DNA of 64,000 nt, from assembly GCA_003254905.1 (NCBI GenBank), contig QANU01057663.1:76847-140846 (forward strand), in the 5' to 3' direction. This document shows, one piece after another, positions 13,901 through 25,106 of this stretch (position 1 is its first letter; each line of letters opens with the position of its first letter). Under the pieces are notes generated by a model that did not search any database, was not told where the DNA came from, and saw only the letters and a list, made by a program, of their open reading frames with translations. The DNA comes from Nissolia schottii. Its lineage: Eukaryota > Streptophyta > Magnoliopsida > Fabales > Fabaceae. A program made the position numbers and the translations under genes.

Positions 13901-14348
13901 CTGTCCACTCTCTCGACGATCCCTCACTGGATGGTTTATTCAACTTGGTACCTCTCCTATTTCTTGGAAAACTAAGAAACAACACACTGTTTCCAGATCT
14001 TCAGCTGAAGCTGAGTACCGCGCCATGGCCAATATTACTTGTGAATTGAAGTGGTTACAAGACATCCTCTCCACTCTTAATATTTCTCAAGCTGAGCCCA
14101 TTCGACTTTACTGTGACAATCAAGCAGCTTTGCACATTGCCAAGAATCCGGTCTTCCATGAACGGACGAAACATATTGAGGTGGATTGTCACTTTGTTCG
14201 TGATGAAATTCTCCGAAACCGCCTTTGTCCTTCCTATGTTTCAACGAACACGCAACTCGCTGACATTTTTACCAAGGCTCTCGGTGTTCAACGGTTCAAG
14301 ACTATGCTATCCAAGCTGAGCATCCACAACTTGCATGCTCCACCTTGA
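10924..14348 (+). pseudogene. Copia A gag-pol, broken
   Basis: The start ATG at 10924 opens a short Gag N-terminus that passes straight into the protease motif at a shared EEW/W-I-I-D-S point. Nearly all of Gag, including the zinc knuckle, is therefore deleted. The protease active-site glycine codon is a stop (TGA, 11095-11097). Downstream are the integrase HHCC zinc region (from 11461), integrase core with CDLWGP and SDNGTEF, and VERKHRH. Reverse transcriptase follows with FVYVDDLVIAG near 13390, then RNase H with SRSSAEAEYRAM near 13994. A TAA at 13039-13041 and a small frameshifting deletion near 13257, where the RT SLYGL stretch should be, break it further. It is clearly not functional. 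Confidence 0.92.
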
Positions 14349-14354
14349 GGGGGG

Positions 14355-14585
14355 TATTACGGGAATTTAGGAATATATACAATTAAGGATACAACTTGGT
14401 ATTAACAGTAACTTAGTCAAATATAGAAAGTAAATTAGGAGATGTAATTAGTATCAATTTACATATATTTTAGGAGGATTTTATGTTAGGTGCATGTCAA
14501 TTAGTCATGTTGTCTTAGGAAGTTTTTTGTATATATGTGTGATTTCCATCAATGGAGAAAACAGATTGGACAAACATTTTTAGCA
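14355..14585 (+). repeat. 3' LTR of copia A
   Basis: A 231-bp partner of the 5' LTR, directly followed by the TSD GTCTC at 14586-14590. Four substitutions from its partner imply a recent insertion. Confidence 0.92.
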
Positions 14586-15125
14586 GTCTCCAAGCCTTGG
14601 ATATCTTGTCAAGGATGCCCCTTATCCAATGTCAAGTGCTGACTTCTATGGTAATGATGACTATGGTGGTGGTGATGATGTGATGCAGCCGCACCAATAC
14701 CTCTACGAGGTATATCGAGTTACTATCAGCCTGAGCCTGAGCCGAAGCCTAAGCCACAGCCTAGCAATCTCCCTGGTTACTACACCACTAAACCTCAGCG
14801 TCGTGATGAAGGTTCAACAACATTAAAAGCAGCATCAACATCAACATCAGGATCAGGATTAGGATCAGTAGCCAGTAATGATTTGTATGTGGGTCAATTG
14901 TTCCCAAATAAGGAAATTGTGTTGTTTGCTGTTAAAATTATAGCCTCCCCAGAGGCATGCAACACAACCTCGAGGTGTTGGTGTGTGACTGGACTGGGGT
15001 ATTTAGCTAAAGGTCCTTCAGGGTCGACTTAGGTAGCAGAGCATGTGACTGTGGAGCATTCCAGACATTGCACTTCCCTTGCTGCCATATAGTAGCAGCA
15101 TATCATCAGACACAACTCGATTGGG

Positions 15126-16724
15126 TGATAAGTGCCAAATTTATACAATTTTGACCTAATGAAAAGGCACTTATTTGCTTATGTTTTAAAGAATTATCTA
15201 ACTAAATTCTCCAATTTTGTAGGATTTATAATATATTCTAAATATGGATGCAAGCATAATTCAATGAAGAAAATCCCACAAAGAATGAAGCATAGAGCAA
15301 AGAGATGACAAAGCAAGAAAAGTATAGAAGCCCGCTTTGCGCAGCAGTTAGTAAAAATGCGATAACTTGAGCTACAGATATCGAATTGAGGTGGTTCAAA
15401 TTGCTAGTTAAAGATAAGAGAGAGATCTACAACTTTATAGTTCAGACCAAGACAAGATTACCTCTGAGCGTGCCGCTGAGCGCCGCCGCCTCTGCTGAAA
15501 TTCAGCACCGCCAGCCGCCAAGAAAGACTTAGAAAGTTCAAGCCGCCTCCACCTAACTTCGCTGAGCGCACCGCTGAGCGGACCAAGCGGGGTCAGAATT
15601 TGTCTATAAATAGGAAGGCAGTCTGCAGGTTAAAAACACATTCATAACATAACATCTTCTCCCCTCCATACTTCATTCTTTTTACATTTCTTTTGTACTT
15701 CAAAGCCTAGTTTAGATTAGGAACAAAGAGGAGGCCTGTGAAGGAGCCAGCGATCGAGGAAGCTCGGCGAAGCCATGGCCATGATAGCGTGAGTACGTGT
15801 CATGGTAAGTGCCTAACCTTTCCTCCGAGATACTTCTGTAAGATGGATTCTTAATCCTACCTTTTTGTTGGAATTTTGATCATTATTGTAGTTTGCTTGT
15901 ATCCATGTAACGTTTACATATGAATCTATCTTTTTCTTATGATTTGCTTAAATGGTTTTACACTTAATGCTAGTCTTTGCTTAATGTTTTGATTCTTGAT
16001 TTGGGGTTTAGTTGTATGAACGAAAGTTATACTAATTAAATCATAACCAAGTTAAGATCAACATCATTATGCTTAACTAGATTCTAGACTTGAACGTTGT
16101 GAACAAAAGTTACATCATTAGAGTCAGAACTTAGCCATTTCTTCTAATTCTTGTTGCCGTAACTAGAATGAGAATTAGCCGTATTAAACATCTGAAATAG
16201 TGATGGCGTACTTTGTTAATTCTGGGTGCGAAAGTGACAGTTTAACAAGGGAAACCTGTGATCTTGTCATGTGCGAAAGTAATGACAAGTTAAGAACTGA
16301 TGGCGGGCAATCAAACGATAATTCTATGTAATAAGTAACTAGATGGATGAAACTATGATGTGATTAAAATTCCCAACAAGCTCTGGAACTACCTCTGATT
16401 TGTTTCCTATTTTATTTTCCTGTCTTTTATTTATTCAGTCTATTTAAATATAAATCAAATCACAAATCCTTCACTTCATTGTTTAATTAACAAACTCAAG
16501 AACGGTATTTTTACAACTCCCTGTGGGATCGACCATAGCCTATACTGCAATTGGATTCCTTTGGAATCTGAAAGCCGTAAAGTAGGTATGTATATATATA
16601 TATATATTTTTTTTTTTAATTTGAACGACAAAAGCGCATAGAAGCTTTCGACGAGCTTGGCATGGTTGTGACAAAACCTAAGCTGTGTCAAGATCCGAGA
16701 AAGTGGTTAAAATGGCTTTCATCA
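15126..16724 (+). mobile_element. Solo LTR (1.6 kb, probably gypsy) inside the MULE
   Basis: The sequence starts TGATAAGTGCC and ends TTTCATCA, flanked on both sides by TTGGG (15121-15125 and 16725-16729). Removing it with one TTGGG copy rejoins the MULE transposase reading frame exactly, reading LDWASYVHP. Inside are a TATA-like CTATAAATAG near 15604, a CT-rich segment, and near the 3' end a CTCCCTGTGGGATCGAC motif often seen in plant gypsy LTR ends. No primer-binding site, polypurine tract or coding region is present, which points to LTR-LTR recombination. Confidence 0.88.
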
Positions 16725-17287
16725 TTGGGCTAGCTATGTTCATCCTGTTTATAGTATGAAGCATGTTGCTCACATGTATATGGGACAATTCAGACCCCTG
16801 CCTGATGAGTATTTGTGGCCTTAGCCAAGTGGACGTACCATCTTGCCAAATTTGATAATGAGACGTACCAATGACAGTCTGTATTCCAAACGAGATGGAC
16901 GAAATTGAACTGGATAAGGTAAGAAGTTGTGACATGTGTCGTCAACCTAGTCACACGAGACGTGAATGTCTGCATATAAATGCTAGTGGCTAGTGGTATA
17001 GTGTCATAGTTGCTATGGATGACTTGTTATGTATTGCTCCTTGTTATTAGTGTTTGTGAAAAAACTTTAACTAATGACTTGTTACTTGTTATGTCGTTTT
17101 TTGTTAAGTTGTTATTAGTAAGTTTATTCTTTATTCATACCTAAACAAATTAGTCATAAATAAATAACAAAGTCAACGATGTAACATACATAAAGTTACA
17201 TTAAAAAAAATCCAAGCTAACATAAAGTTATATAAAATTACATTAAAGTTATAAAATAATATAAACAACCAAAACCTATACCCTAAA

Positions 17288-17401
17288 CTATCTATCTGCT
17301 GCATTGTTGTGTTGACCTCCAAGGACATTGTACTGTCTTCCCTTGAGGAACGTCGGCATGCGAATCGACTGACTAGAACGACGTGGATGCTGTTGTGGAG
17401 T
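17288..17401 (-). pseudogene. Short minus-strand coding-like fragment inside the MULE
   Basis: On the minus strand this reads RRSSQSIRMPTFLKGRQYNV, then LGGQHNNAADR and a stop at 17288-17290. It runs opposite to the transposase and lies just inside the right terminal repeat. Composition is less AT-biased than its surroundings, suggesting a former protein C-terminus. Some plant MULEs carry a second, convergent gene, but I cannot name this one. Confidence 0.35.
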
Positions 17402-17760
17402 TAAATTGTAAAGAAGTCCATTTAAACCGATTTAATTATGTTTACAAAGTTGTTGACTTCAATCGACTCCTTCCTAATTAAAAAAGATCGACTCTCTTTA
17501 TAAGAAAATTAGTTTATTTTAGAAACAACTTTTAAATTAATTTATTTGAATAATGATGTATTTTTAATAATTTATTTTGGAAAATTTTCCATGTTACAAC
17601 TTCCCGGTGCCGTCTTCAACTTGTTATAAAATTAGTTTGTGTTAAAAATAGTTTTTAAATTAATTTATTTGAGTAAAAATATAGTTTTGATAGTTTATTT
17701 TGGGAATTTTTCCATGCTACATGTTCCAGGTGCCGTGTTCAACTTGTTATCCGTTCCCCC
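17394..17760. repeat. Right MULE terminal repeat with a partial tandem copy
   Basis: The right inverted repeat ends at 17593. The stretch containing AATTAATTTATTTGA and the flanking block CGGTGCCGTCTTCAACTTG (about 17530-17630) then recurs at about 17655-17750, including the equivalent GGTGCCGTGTTCAACTTG. The duplicated unit therefore spans the element end plus outside flank. It could be a tandem duplication or a second related element end. Confidence 0.6.
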
Positions 17761-18449
17761 TTTGTCAATTACTTTATGCAGTTTTCTTTTCTTTTTTCCT
17801 CTTTTGTTATCTCAGTGATAATATGGGGCCATTTATCTGCTTCTTCTCCCATGCTATATGTATGTCAAGCACACTTGAAACTTCCTTGCAACTTCCATAT
17901 TAATAATAAATCATTGACCGTAGACTTCACATCTACTACGAAATTATTATATGGACTCTCTCTTTTTTAATGCCAAAAGAAAGTGTAAATACTAAATAGG
18001 CATCTTGATTCTTCTAAACTATATAAGCATTATCAGTTTAATAATTCAACCATGTATATTTTAAACTTTTAAATGGATATTTACTGTTATTTTTTTAAAG
18101 TAAAATGATCTGATATTGAATAACTTTTTGATTTATGTATTATTGAAAAAAAAACTGATGAGAAATTTATTTTAATAAAACCAACTTGTTCAACTATTTG
18201 GGCGGCTTCACTATAGTTTTTGATTTTTTTTATCACTTGTTAACAAATCCGATTTTCTTTACAAAAAGAAAAAGGATACGATTTGTATTGTAAGACATTA
18301 AAGTTTGTGACTAGAGGGGGTAGTGGTAGGGTCCAAGGTAAATGTATCCCTGTTATATTACATGAACAATAAAATTAAACAACAATGTATGGAAAACGTA
18401 TAAAATGTAATGATAGTGGATTCCATCCATAACTAAAAAAAAAAAAAAA
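17761..18449. other. Intergenic AT-rich DNA before the gap
   Basis: I see no gene or defined repeat here. It ends in a poly-A run directly before the unresolved bases. Confidence 0.5.
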
Positions 18450-18493
18450 NNNNNNNNNNNNNNNNNNNNNNNNNNNNNNNNNNNNNNNNNNNN
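18450..18493. other. Assembly gap of 44 N
   Basis: Unresolved bases following a poly-A run. The gap lies very near the point where similarity to 43.0-46.6 kb begins (about 18524), so it may hide the duplication border or an insertion end. Confidence 0.98.
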
Positions 18494-18523
18494 TTCAACA
18501 TCTTATAAATTAAGTAGATTTGT

Positions 18524-21500
18524 GTTATTTTTTTAGTTCTGGTGGTTTCTTGTTAAATTAAACAGAGTTGTGTTGGTTTTTTTATCAGTCATGTTGGTTT
18601 TTTTTTCAGACATGTTAGTTTCTCTTACGAAAACATGTTGATTTTTTTTTTGCAACGGTATTGGTTTCTTTTACGAGTATTATGTACACTTTATACCACT
18701 ACTATGCAACCTCTGTAAACAACCCCTGCAAACAAAAAAAATAATCCTTGTGAACAAATAGTGTTTCTAACAAAAAAAAAATCAACATTCTAAAATAGAG
18801 AAACTAACACTCTAAAACAAAGAAATCGACACTCTAAAACAAGTAAACCAATAGATCAAAACAGTGATAAAAACAAAAATAAACTAATACTAGTAAACCA
18901 ACACAGTAAAATAAACCAACATCTTAAAAAAAATCACTAATAACAAAGTTACGGAAAGAAGAATAAGATACCTTAAAGAACAAAAAAACGATGAACGATG
19001 AACAAGCAATGACGAAGATGAAAAAACAAAGATGGGTTTGTTCATGGAGGACTGGAGGATCTGATGAAGGGCTTGAAGGGGCAAGGAGTAAGGGTTCGTT
19101 CTTGCTTTCAAGCTCCAGGAGTAAAAGAAAGAGAAAGTGAGGGAAAGAGAAAGAGAGACAGCGAGTGACGTAAATGAGAGAGAATAATTTTTTTTAATTA
19201 TATATGAACCTCACATATTTATTGGATTATACAATAAGTTTGTCTTATTACAATATTACATATGTTGTCCATGTATAGTTGCACATATACTGTTTACCAA
19301 ACATTTCTCAAGTAGTATAAGATGACTCATAAAAATATAAATACTACAACTTCCGTAGGTCATAACAAACTTATTTAAGTCACGTAAAAAAAATTATTTA
19401 ATTAAAATGACTGCTTTTTTTTTTTACATGAGGTTTGAACTCTAATACCTCATGAAAACTATCCAAGCCGCCCACCACATTAAAATGACTAATAAAATGT
19501 TATCTTGATCAACTGATATCAGCAAACCTCATTAAGAATTACATTTTGTTTTTTTTACAAAGATATTAGAGTTGACCAGACACATTATTTGTTCTCTATA
19601 AAAATTGAACACAACTCCTCGAAATTATTCATTAATACATGATTAAAAGAGATGTCACTTGAGTGAATAATTCTAGACTTAAGAATTACATTTTTAATAT
19701 TTGAAAAAATAATTTCAAATGATCTCTCAAAATATAAAATAAAATTGGAAAGAAGGGGAAGATAAAATAAAATTTAAAAAATAATTACCTGTAATCTATA
19801 TTAGTTATGGGGTGCACAATTTAATCCAAACATAGTCACTAAAGTATCCAACAGAAAAGGGGGGAAAAGACATCTTAGTTGGAATTCCACTGCATTACTG
19901 CATAGTGCATACCTTGTGCTGTGTTGGTTGGAAATAAACCATAGTTTGAGTTTATCTTACAACTTGATATATTGATTTTAAAACAAGACTGAGGATGGTG
20001 GAGAGGAAAAGGAGGGAGAAAAGCAAGGGGTATGAGTGTATCCAATCAAGATTAGGTAGATGTTGAATCAAGATGATTAATTAAGATTAGGTATATGAGT
20101 GTATACACTTTGCTAAGTAAAGTGTGTACATTTAAACACACTTTCAAAATGTGACTAAATACGGCAAGTATTTAGCAATAGCTTCCCGTGTTTAATCACA
20201 CTTCCCGAATAGTTTAGCAACATTTTTCTTATGTATTTAACACTAATTAAGTTTAGCCACACTTCTTAAATACATATAACCACAATTTTAAGATGAGGCT
20301 AAATGCAAGGTTCATCACATATTTTAGGTCTCGTTATTGGCAAAATTCATCAAATTAGTCATTGTGTTTCAATTCATTTAATTTTGTCCATGACGTTGAC
20401 AAACATTTGTCAAATTAGTCACTGACGTTAACTCTCAATTCGACCTCACTAACGCCCATTGATGTGGCACGTTAAGTGCCAGGTGGCCATGCCTCATAAA
20501 TGCTTGTGTGCCATGTAAGAATGTCATATTAGTCTTGAGTTTTTCAAAATATGTCATTTTCGTCCTTTAAGAGTTTTTTGAAATTCATTGATTTTGTTCC
20601 TAAAATATTCAAATTACATTAAATTAGTCTTTGTCCCAAATTAATCACATATCTCCCAAATTAAAATCCTAACTAACCTAATTAACCTCTAATAATTAAA
20701 TGTTAATTAACTATTTAATACTAATTAAAATACATAATTAATATATCCAATTAACAAAATAATCCATCTCTAAAAGACAGGCCTCATATTCATCCCTCTT
20801 ATTCTTCCTTTATTTCCGATCAATGTTTTCATTTTAGGTTTTATAAACAATATTTTCTATTATGTACTATAATTTATGTCCCGCATAGGACAATCCACAC
20901 TTGTTTTTGAGATTTGGGTTTTAGTGGAGTTTGACCACTTTTTGTTTTGAAAAAAGATTTTTTGAAGTGAATCCATCATTTTAGAGAGTAAAGTGAGGAT
21001 ATCACCATTAGATTAATAAAATAAAAAAATGACACTAATTCTTATTTTATTGATTTAATGATAAAATTTCTCACTTTACCCTCTAAAGTGATAAATTTCA
21101 CTTTAAAGGATTATTGCTCGTTTGTTTCTTAATTTTGTTTCCTTAGTGAAATTCATTCGCTGCCTTTACTCATGGACGTAGGCTTTAAGCCAAACCACAT
21201 AAATTTAATGCGTCATTTTTTATTCTTCCACTTGCTTAATTTTGTGTTACTTTATTTGTCTCTTTTGGGACCCGCCGCATTTTCTAACAGTGATATAGAG
21301 TTGTAATCGAGTTTTGGAAAAATTTATTTTAAAGATGTCATTCATGAATTTGATATTCATCGGTTCAATTTTACTCGGTGTACGTTAGACAAAGCCGCAT
21401 CTTCATACTTTGTAGTAATTATCGATAGATTGAAGGGGATGAGAAAAAACACTATGTCATCATACAAAAATGTTATATGTACACATAATTTCATACACCC

Positions 21501-22422
21501 ATAATACATACACCATTAATAATGCACAAGCTTTATTCTCACGAGTGCACAAATATTACAAACTTATAAATGATACTCACAACTATATTTAATTAAATGC
21601 ACAAACATTACATGAATTAAAACACAAACTTTATGTATATAAGTACAAAATATATGTATAATATATAGTTTTTAGTGTACATATAACAAAACTCGTCATC
21701 ATATTAGTATCACTGAAGTGATCTTTGGATGAAGGTGGGTAGAACACTATGGGGGTGTGAATAATCAATTTATGATGTCCACATACTGCAAGGTTAATTC
21801 ATTGTAGTCTTTCGTTATTGCCTATAATACGACAAGCAACCAATAAAACATTCATTGACTAGATTATTATTTTTGCGTTTGCATTATTGTTCATCTTACA
21901 GCATCGATCGTTAACAGAACAAGACAAAAGTTCTAGGAAATTTATTTAGGCATGGATCGTAACGCAAGGCATCTTCAGGGGATTTTGTCTACATATGGTG
22001 TCTGAGTAAATTGATTTATAGCATGACTTCTGTGTTGCTTTCAAGCAAAGAAAATGTAGGAAAACTGCCGACTAAATTTCTGAAAATTGGGATAAGTGTT
22101 AATGAAGCGTTTGAAAAAGAAAAAAAAATATGTCAACTTAGTCTCTAAATTTTTTTAAATGTTTTTTATATTAGTCCCTCGATTAAAGAGGAGGTTATCC
22201 GACGCTAACGTGTTCATCTACCCTCTGTTTTTTCTCCTCTCCTTGCCAAAACAACATTGTTTAGTTTTTAAAAAAACCTTAAAACGTCACACCACCCCAA
22301 ATCCCTTATCTTCTTCCTTCCTTCTTCTTTCTTCCACCTCGATCTCTCTTCTTCTTCCCTCAACCCCACCATTATCCACTGCCATAACCCATCCCTTTCC
22401 ACTCCTCATCACCATAACCCAT
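18524..22422 (+). repeat. Segmental duplication, unit copy 1 (partner 43020-46590)
   Basis: This block matches 43020-46590 along its length with scattered substitutions and small indels. Shared landmarks include the TTAGTYCTGGYGGTTTC start, repeated CACTCTAAAACA motifs, a CT-rich stretch near 19100 and the GGCACGTTAAGTGCCA palindrome near 20466. It is intergenic: the open frames at 18890-19111 and in the partner are low-complexity. Together with the two callose synthase copies it shows that a region larger than 10 kb was duplicated in direct orientation. Confidence 0.88.
21465..21694. mobile_element. 230-bp MITE with 9-bp TSD, absent from the duplicate
   Basis: The TSD GTCATCATA lies at 21456-21464 and again at 21695-21703. 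The partner locus near 45920 has it once and uninterrupted. The ends form an inverted repeat around TGTTATATGTACAC on the left and GTGTACATATAACA on the right. A 9-bp TSD fits a Mutator-type non-autonomous element. It has no coding sequence. Confidence 0.85.
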
Positions 22423-23193
22423 CACCATTCCCCACCGCACACCCTATTAAAAGCACTAGGAACCAAATTGAAATCCCTAAAAAAATGGGGAAGTGCAGTG
22501 ACAACCATAAAAGGCCGGCGCAAACCGCGACGGCGTGACCATGGCGGATCTGGTTTAGGGAGGTGGCGGAGCTTATGGAAGCGTGGTGGTGTGATTTTGT
22601 CGTTTGCCATGGTGGTAGTGATGATTACGGGTGGGGGTTCAATGGTGGTGATTGAGGGGTTGTTGATGATGGTTTGTGGTGGATTGATGGAGTTGGTAAT
22701 GGCGGAGTTAATGGTGGTTGGCCGTTCAATGGGTGGAGGGTTGTGTTTTGGGGTTTAGGGTTTAGATTGAATGTGATGGTGGTGTCAGGGGTTGTGATAA
22801 AAAAGGACGAGGATGGTTGCAGTCACAAGGTGGATGACGGTGGTTGTGAGTTTGGTGGGGTGGAGGTGGCTGTAGGTTAGGGGTGGGGCTGGTGATGGGA
22901 GAAGAATTGAATGGATGGTCATGAGTCCGGTTGCGTGGATAAGGGAGGAAGAAGAAATGGGTAATTTGGGGATTTGATAGGGGGGTAGTTTATAGTTTTT
23001 AAGGAATGATTAAGAGAGAGAAGATAGAAAATTGAGGGGTTGATGGACACGTCATCATCTATTAAGAGTCTCACTAATAGAAGGACCGATGTTGGAAAAG
23101 TTTGAAAGCATCATGGGTTTAGTTGCACTTTCTGTTTTCAATGGCATCATTGACACTTATCCTAATTTTTAGGGATTAGTTGACACTTTTCTC
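22057..23193. mobile_element. Non-autonomous MULE-like element with long inverted repeats
   Basis: The left end, read inward from 22057, and the right end, read inward from 23193, share a long imperfect inverted repeat including GGATAAGTGTYAATGA and an ATTAGTCCCTC-like segment on the left. Flanks AAGAAAATG (22048-22056) and AAGAAATTA (23194-23202) form a probable 9-bp TSD; the duplicate near 46260 reads AAGAAATTG. The interior (22320-22900) is GC-richer and strongly strand-biased. It encodes low-complexity open frames such as the one at 22159-22758, which I do not accept as a gene. The duplicate at 46267-46590 keeps only the left part. Confidence 0.7.
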
Positions 23194-24530
23194 AAGAAAT
23201 TACATATCTTGAAGGGTTTTGGTCAACACAAATGCTATTTTAATATTAAAGTTGATGTAGACACCAAGTTTTTTACTCACAACACTTTATAGGTGGGCTT
23301 TGTGATATGTTATAAGTGGGAGACTTAGTGTCTACACTAATTTTAATATTAAAATAATACTCATCTTTGCTCAAGTATATTATGACTTTTCATAAATATA
23401 CATGGATTGTGGTCCTTGAAGAGTAGAGCATTGTGAATTGCAAAAGAACTTTTGGCATAATTTTTATGAAACTATAAAGGACTACTAGCTAGCTATCTCT
23501 AACAAGAACACTAGTAAAGCCTAAGGAGTCATTAATTAGCTAAAAAAATAGCATAGACTGAATTAAAAGCTCAATCATGGAAGTGCTTTTTTGGTTAACA
23601 TTTGGAGAAGTACTTGCATAGTTTTGGACCACATTTAATGCATGATTTAGAAATATTCTAAACTATCAATTTCTTATTTTTCATAATTTTTTAAATATTA
23701 CAAACTAAAATCAATGATTCCTAAAATTCATGTACCATACATTAAATATGGTCTCTAACCATACAAATATTTCTCCATTTGGAAATACTCAAACATTCAT
23801 TTGCATGAGAATGAAAAAGCACATTAACAAATGTATTTGGTTAACTTTTTGAACATTCAAACTTCAATTTAAGATGAGAAAAATTAAGGGTTTCTATTTT
23901 TTATTTATGAAAAACATACTTTCCTTAAAGGAAAAATAGAATTACATCAATTGATAAATGAAGGCTAACTTGATCCTTGTCAAGTTTGGGACTACCAAAT
24001 CTAGGGTATCTCTATAATAAATAAAATCTTTTTATATTGCAAGAAAGACTTTCCTTGCAACTTCTTTGCAAGTACAAACCCTATCTCCTTCCGCCATTGC
24101 CACCACCATTGCCCCATGCAAGCTCCACATCCCACCAATGGTGCCACTACCACCGTTGAATCTGTTGTCTCAAATTTACAGAAGTGGTGGTTTTGTTCTT
24201 AACTGTAACCTCTAGATCGAACCATTATTCTCTATCTCTAACCAACATTGCCATGGCTCTTCATGTCACCAACCAATCAAAGCCATGACCGACGCTTAGG
24301 GGATCACAACCCCTAACAAGCCTCGCATACCAAATTTTTTAGAAAAACATACATAGTTTCCCTTGTATATATGCTTATCCCAACAAAGAAAACAAACCCC
24401 TGTAATCAGTTCACAATTCAACTAGTCCATTAGCAAATCCAGAAGTTTCTCAATAAAAAAAGAAAACATAATAGTTTGCAAAAAAAATCCTTAAATTACA
24501 TATTTAACTTCCAATCAATATATAGCTATA
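23194..24530. other. Intergenic AT-rich DNA
   Basis: No gene was recognised. Short CCACCATTGCC-type stretches near 24090-24170 look slightly coding-like but are interrupted by stops. The left end of the gypsy LTR below must lie in or near this interval, but I could not define it. Confidence 0.45.
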
Positions 24531-25106
24531 TAACTACGAAAGTGTGAATTGGGCGAAATTTTGGGTAGAGCCCTAGGGTTACTGCCAAAAGCTCTAAGGA
24601 GACCTCCAATGGAGATTCTAGAGAGAGAACAAGGAAGATGATGATGATAATGAAGATGAAGTGAAGGATTTGAAGAGGTTTTGAGTGATATGGAAGGTAT
24701 GGGGGAAGATTTGGTGTTAAGGTTTTAGGTTTTCTAGAGAGAAGGGAGAGAAAATGGTGTTAGAGAGAGTTTTCTGGACACGAGTCATTCGAATGATTTA
24801 GTGTGTCATTCAAATGACTTGCCCCTAGAACCCAAAAATCACAAATTTAATCAAGTCATTCGAATGACCTATAGAGTCATTCGAATGACTCAATTTATTT
24901 GGTCATTTGAATGACTCAATTTATTTGACCTCTGGTACGAATTTTTTAGCATTCATTCAAATAACACATGTTGTCATTCGAATGAATGAGCTTTGGAACT
25001 TCAATTCTACCTGAAAATAGTCCCAAACTCAACAAAAATCATTATAATGACTAACTCGAAGTGTATACATATATAAAATAATTAATTAAGTTATTGGGAC
25101 ATCACA
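24531..25106 (-). repeat. Gypsy (Del/Tekay-like) LTR, partial extent, with palindrome array
   Basis: On the minus strand a polypurine tract (AAGTGGGGAAGAT) is followed by TGTGATGTCCC at 25106, the usual start of this class of plant LTR. The LTR runs left; its other end is unclear. At 24780-25000 it carries about seven copies or near-copies of the 14-bp palindrome GTCATTCGAATGAC. A GA-rich tract with GATGATGATG lies near 24640. Confidence 0.65.

Larger units (their letters stand above)
10631..14585 (+). mobile_element. Copia-type LTR retrotransposon A, defective
   Basis: Both LTRs are 231 bp (10631-10861 and 14355-14585) and differ at four positions by eye. The TSD GTCTC flanks both sides (10626-10630 and 14586-14590). 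The primer-binding site TGGTATCAGAGC starts directly after the left LTR (10862). A G-rich polypurine tract (GAGGGGGG) precedes the right LTR. The termini are TA..CA instead of the usual TG..CA in both LTRs. The internal region is only about 3.5 kb because most of gag is missing. Confidence 0.93.
10210..16996 (+). pseudogene. MULE transposase remnant in three pieces
   Basis: The host coding remnant is split by the two insertions. Piece 1 (about 10210-10630) is the N-terminal region, with stops and frame shifts. Piece 2 (14591-15125) encodes SSADFYGNDDYGGGDDVMQ, a proline-glutamate run and LYVGQLFPNKEIVLFAVK, typical of plant MULE N-terminal regions. It then jumps directly to the C-terminal SWIM zinc finger (ACDCGAFQTLHFPCCHIVAA). 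Piece 3 (16725-16996) has VHPVYSMKHVAHMYMGQF and a CX2CX4HX4C knuckle (CDMCRQPSHTRREC). The DDE catalytic part between pieces of the N-terminal and SWIM regions is missing, so a large internal deletion occurred. Stops and frameshifts are also present. Confidence 0.8.
9887..17593 (+). mobile_element. Decayed Mutator-like element (MULE), host of two nested insertions
   Basis: The left end (about 9887-10010) and right end (about 17480-17593) are long inverted repeats. The first 100 or so bases of each, read inward, are clearly similar, including an AATTAATTTATTTTG-like core and an outer CATG. Subterminal motifs of the type GAAGTCMATTTAAATCGAC repeat on the left (9985-10115) and recur inverted on the right. 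Without the copia insert (10631-14585 plus one TSD) and the solo LTR (15126-16724 plus one TSD), about 2.1 kb remains. The transposase catalytic region is gone, so it cannot move itself. No clean 9-bp TSD is visible; the flanks ATGTACAT and ATGTTACA are only suggestive. Confidence 0.75.

Noticed and set aside
18890-19111. Minus-strand open frame also present at 43359-43631
   Set aside because: Similarity reflects the segmental duplication; indels change the frame, and the product is low-complexity.
22159-22758. 199-codon open frame, possible secreted or membrane protein
   Set aside because: Low-complexity Ser/Pro/Thr then Gly/Val runs inside a MULE-like element, not conserved in the duplicate, no recognisable domain.
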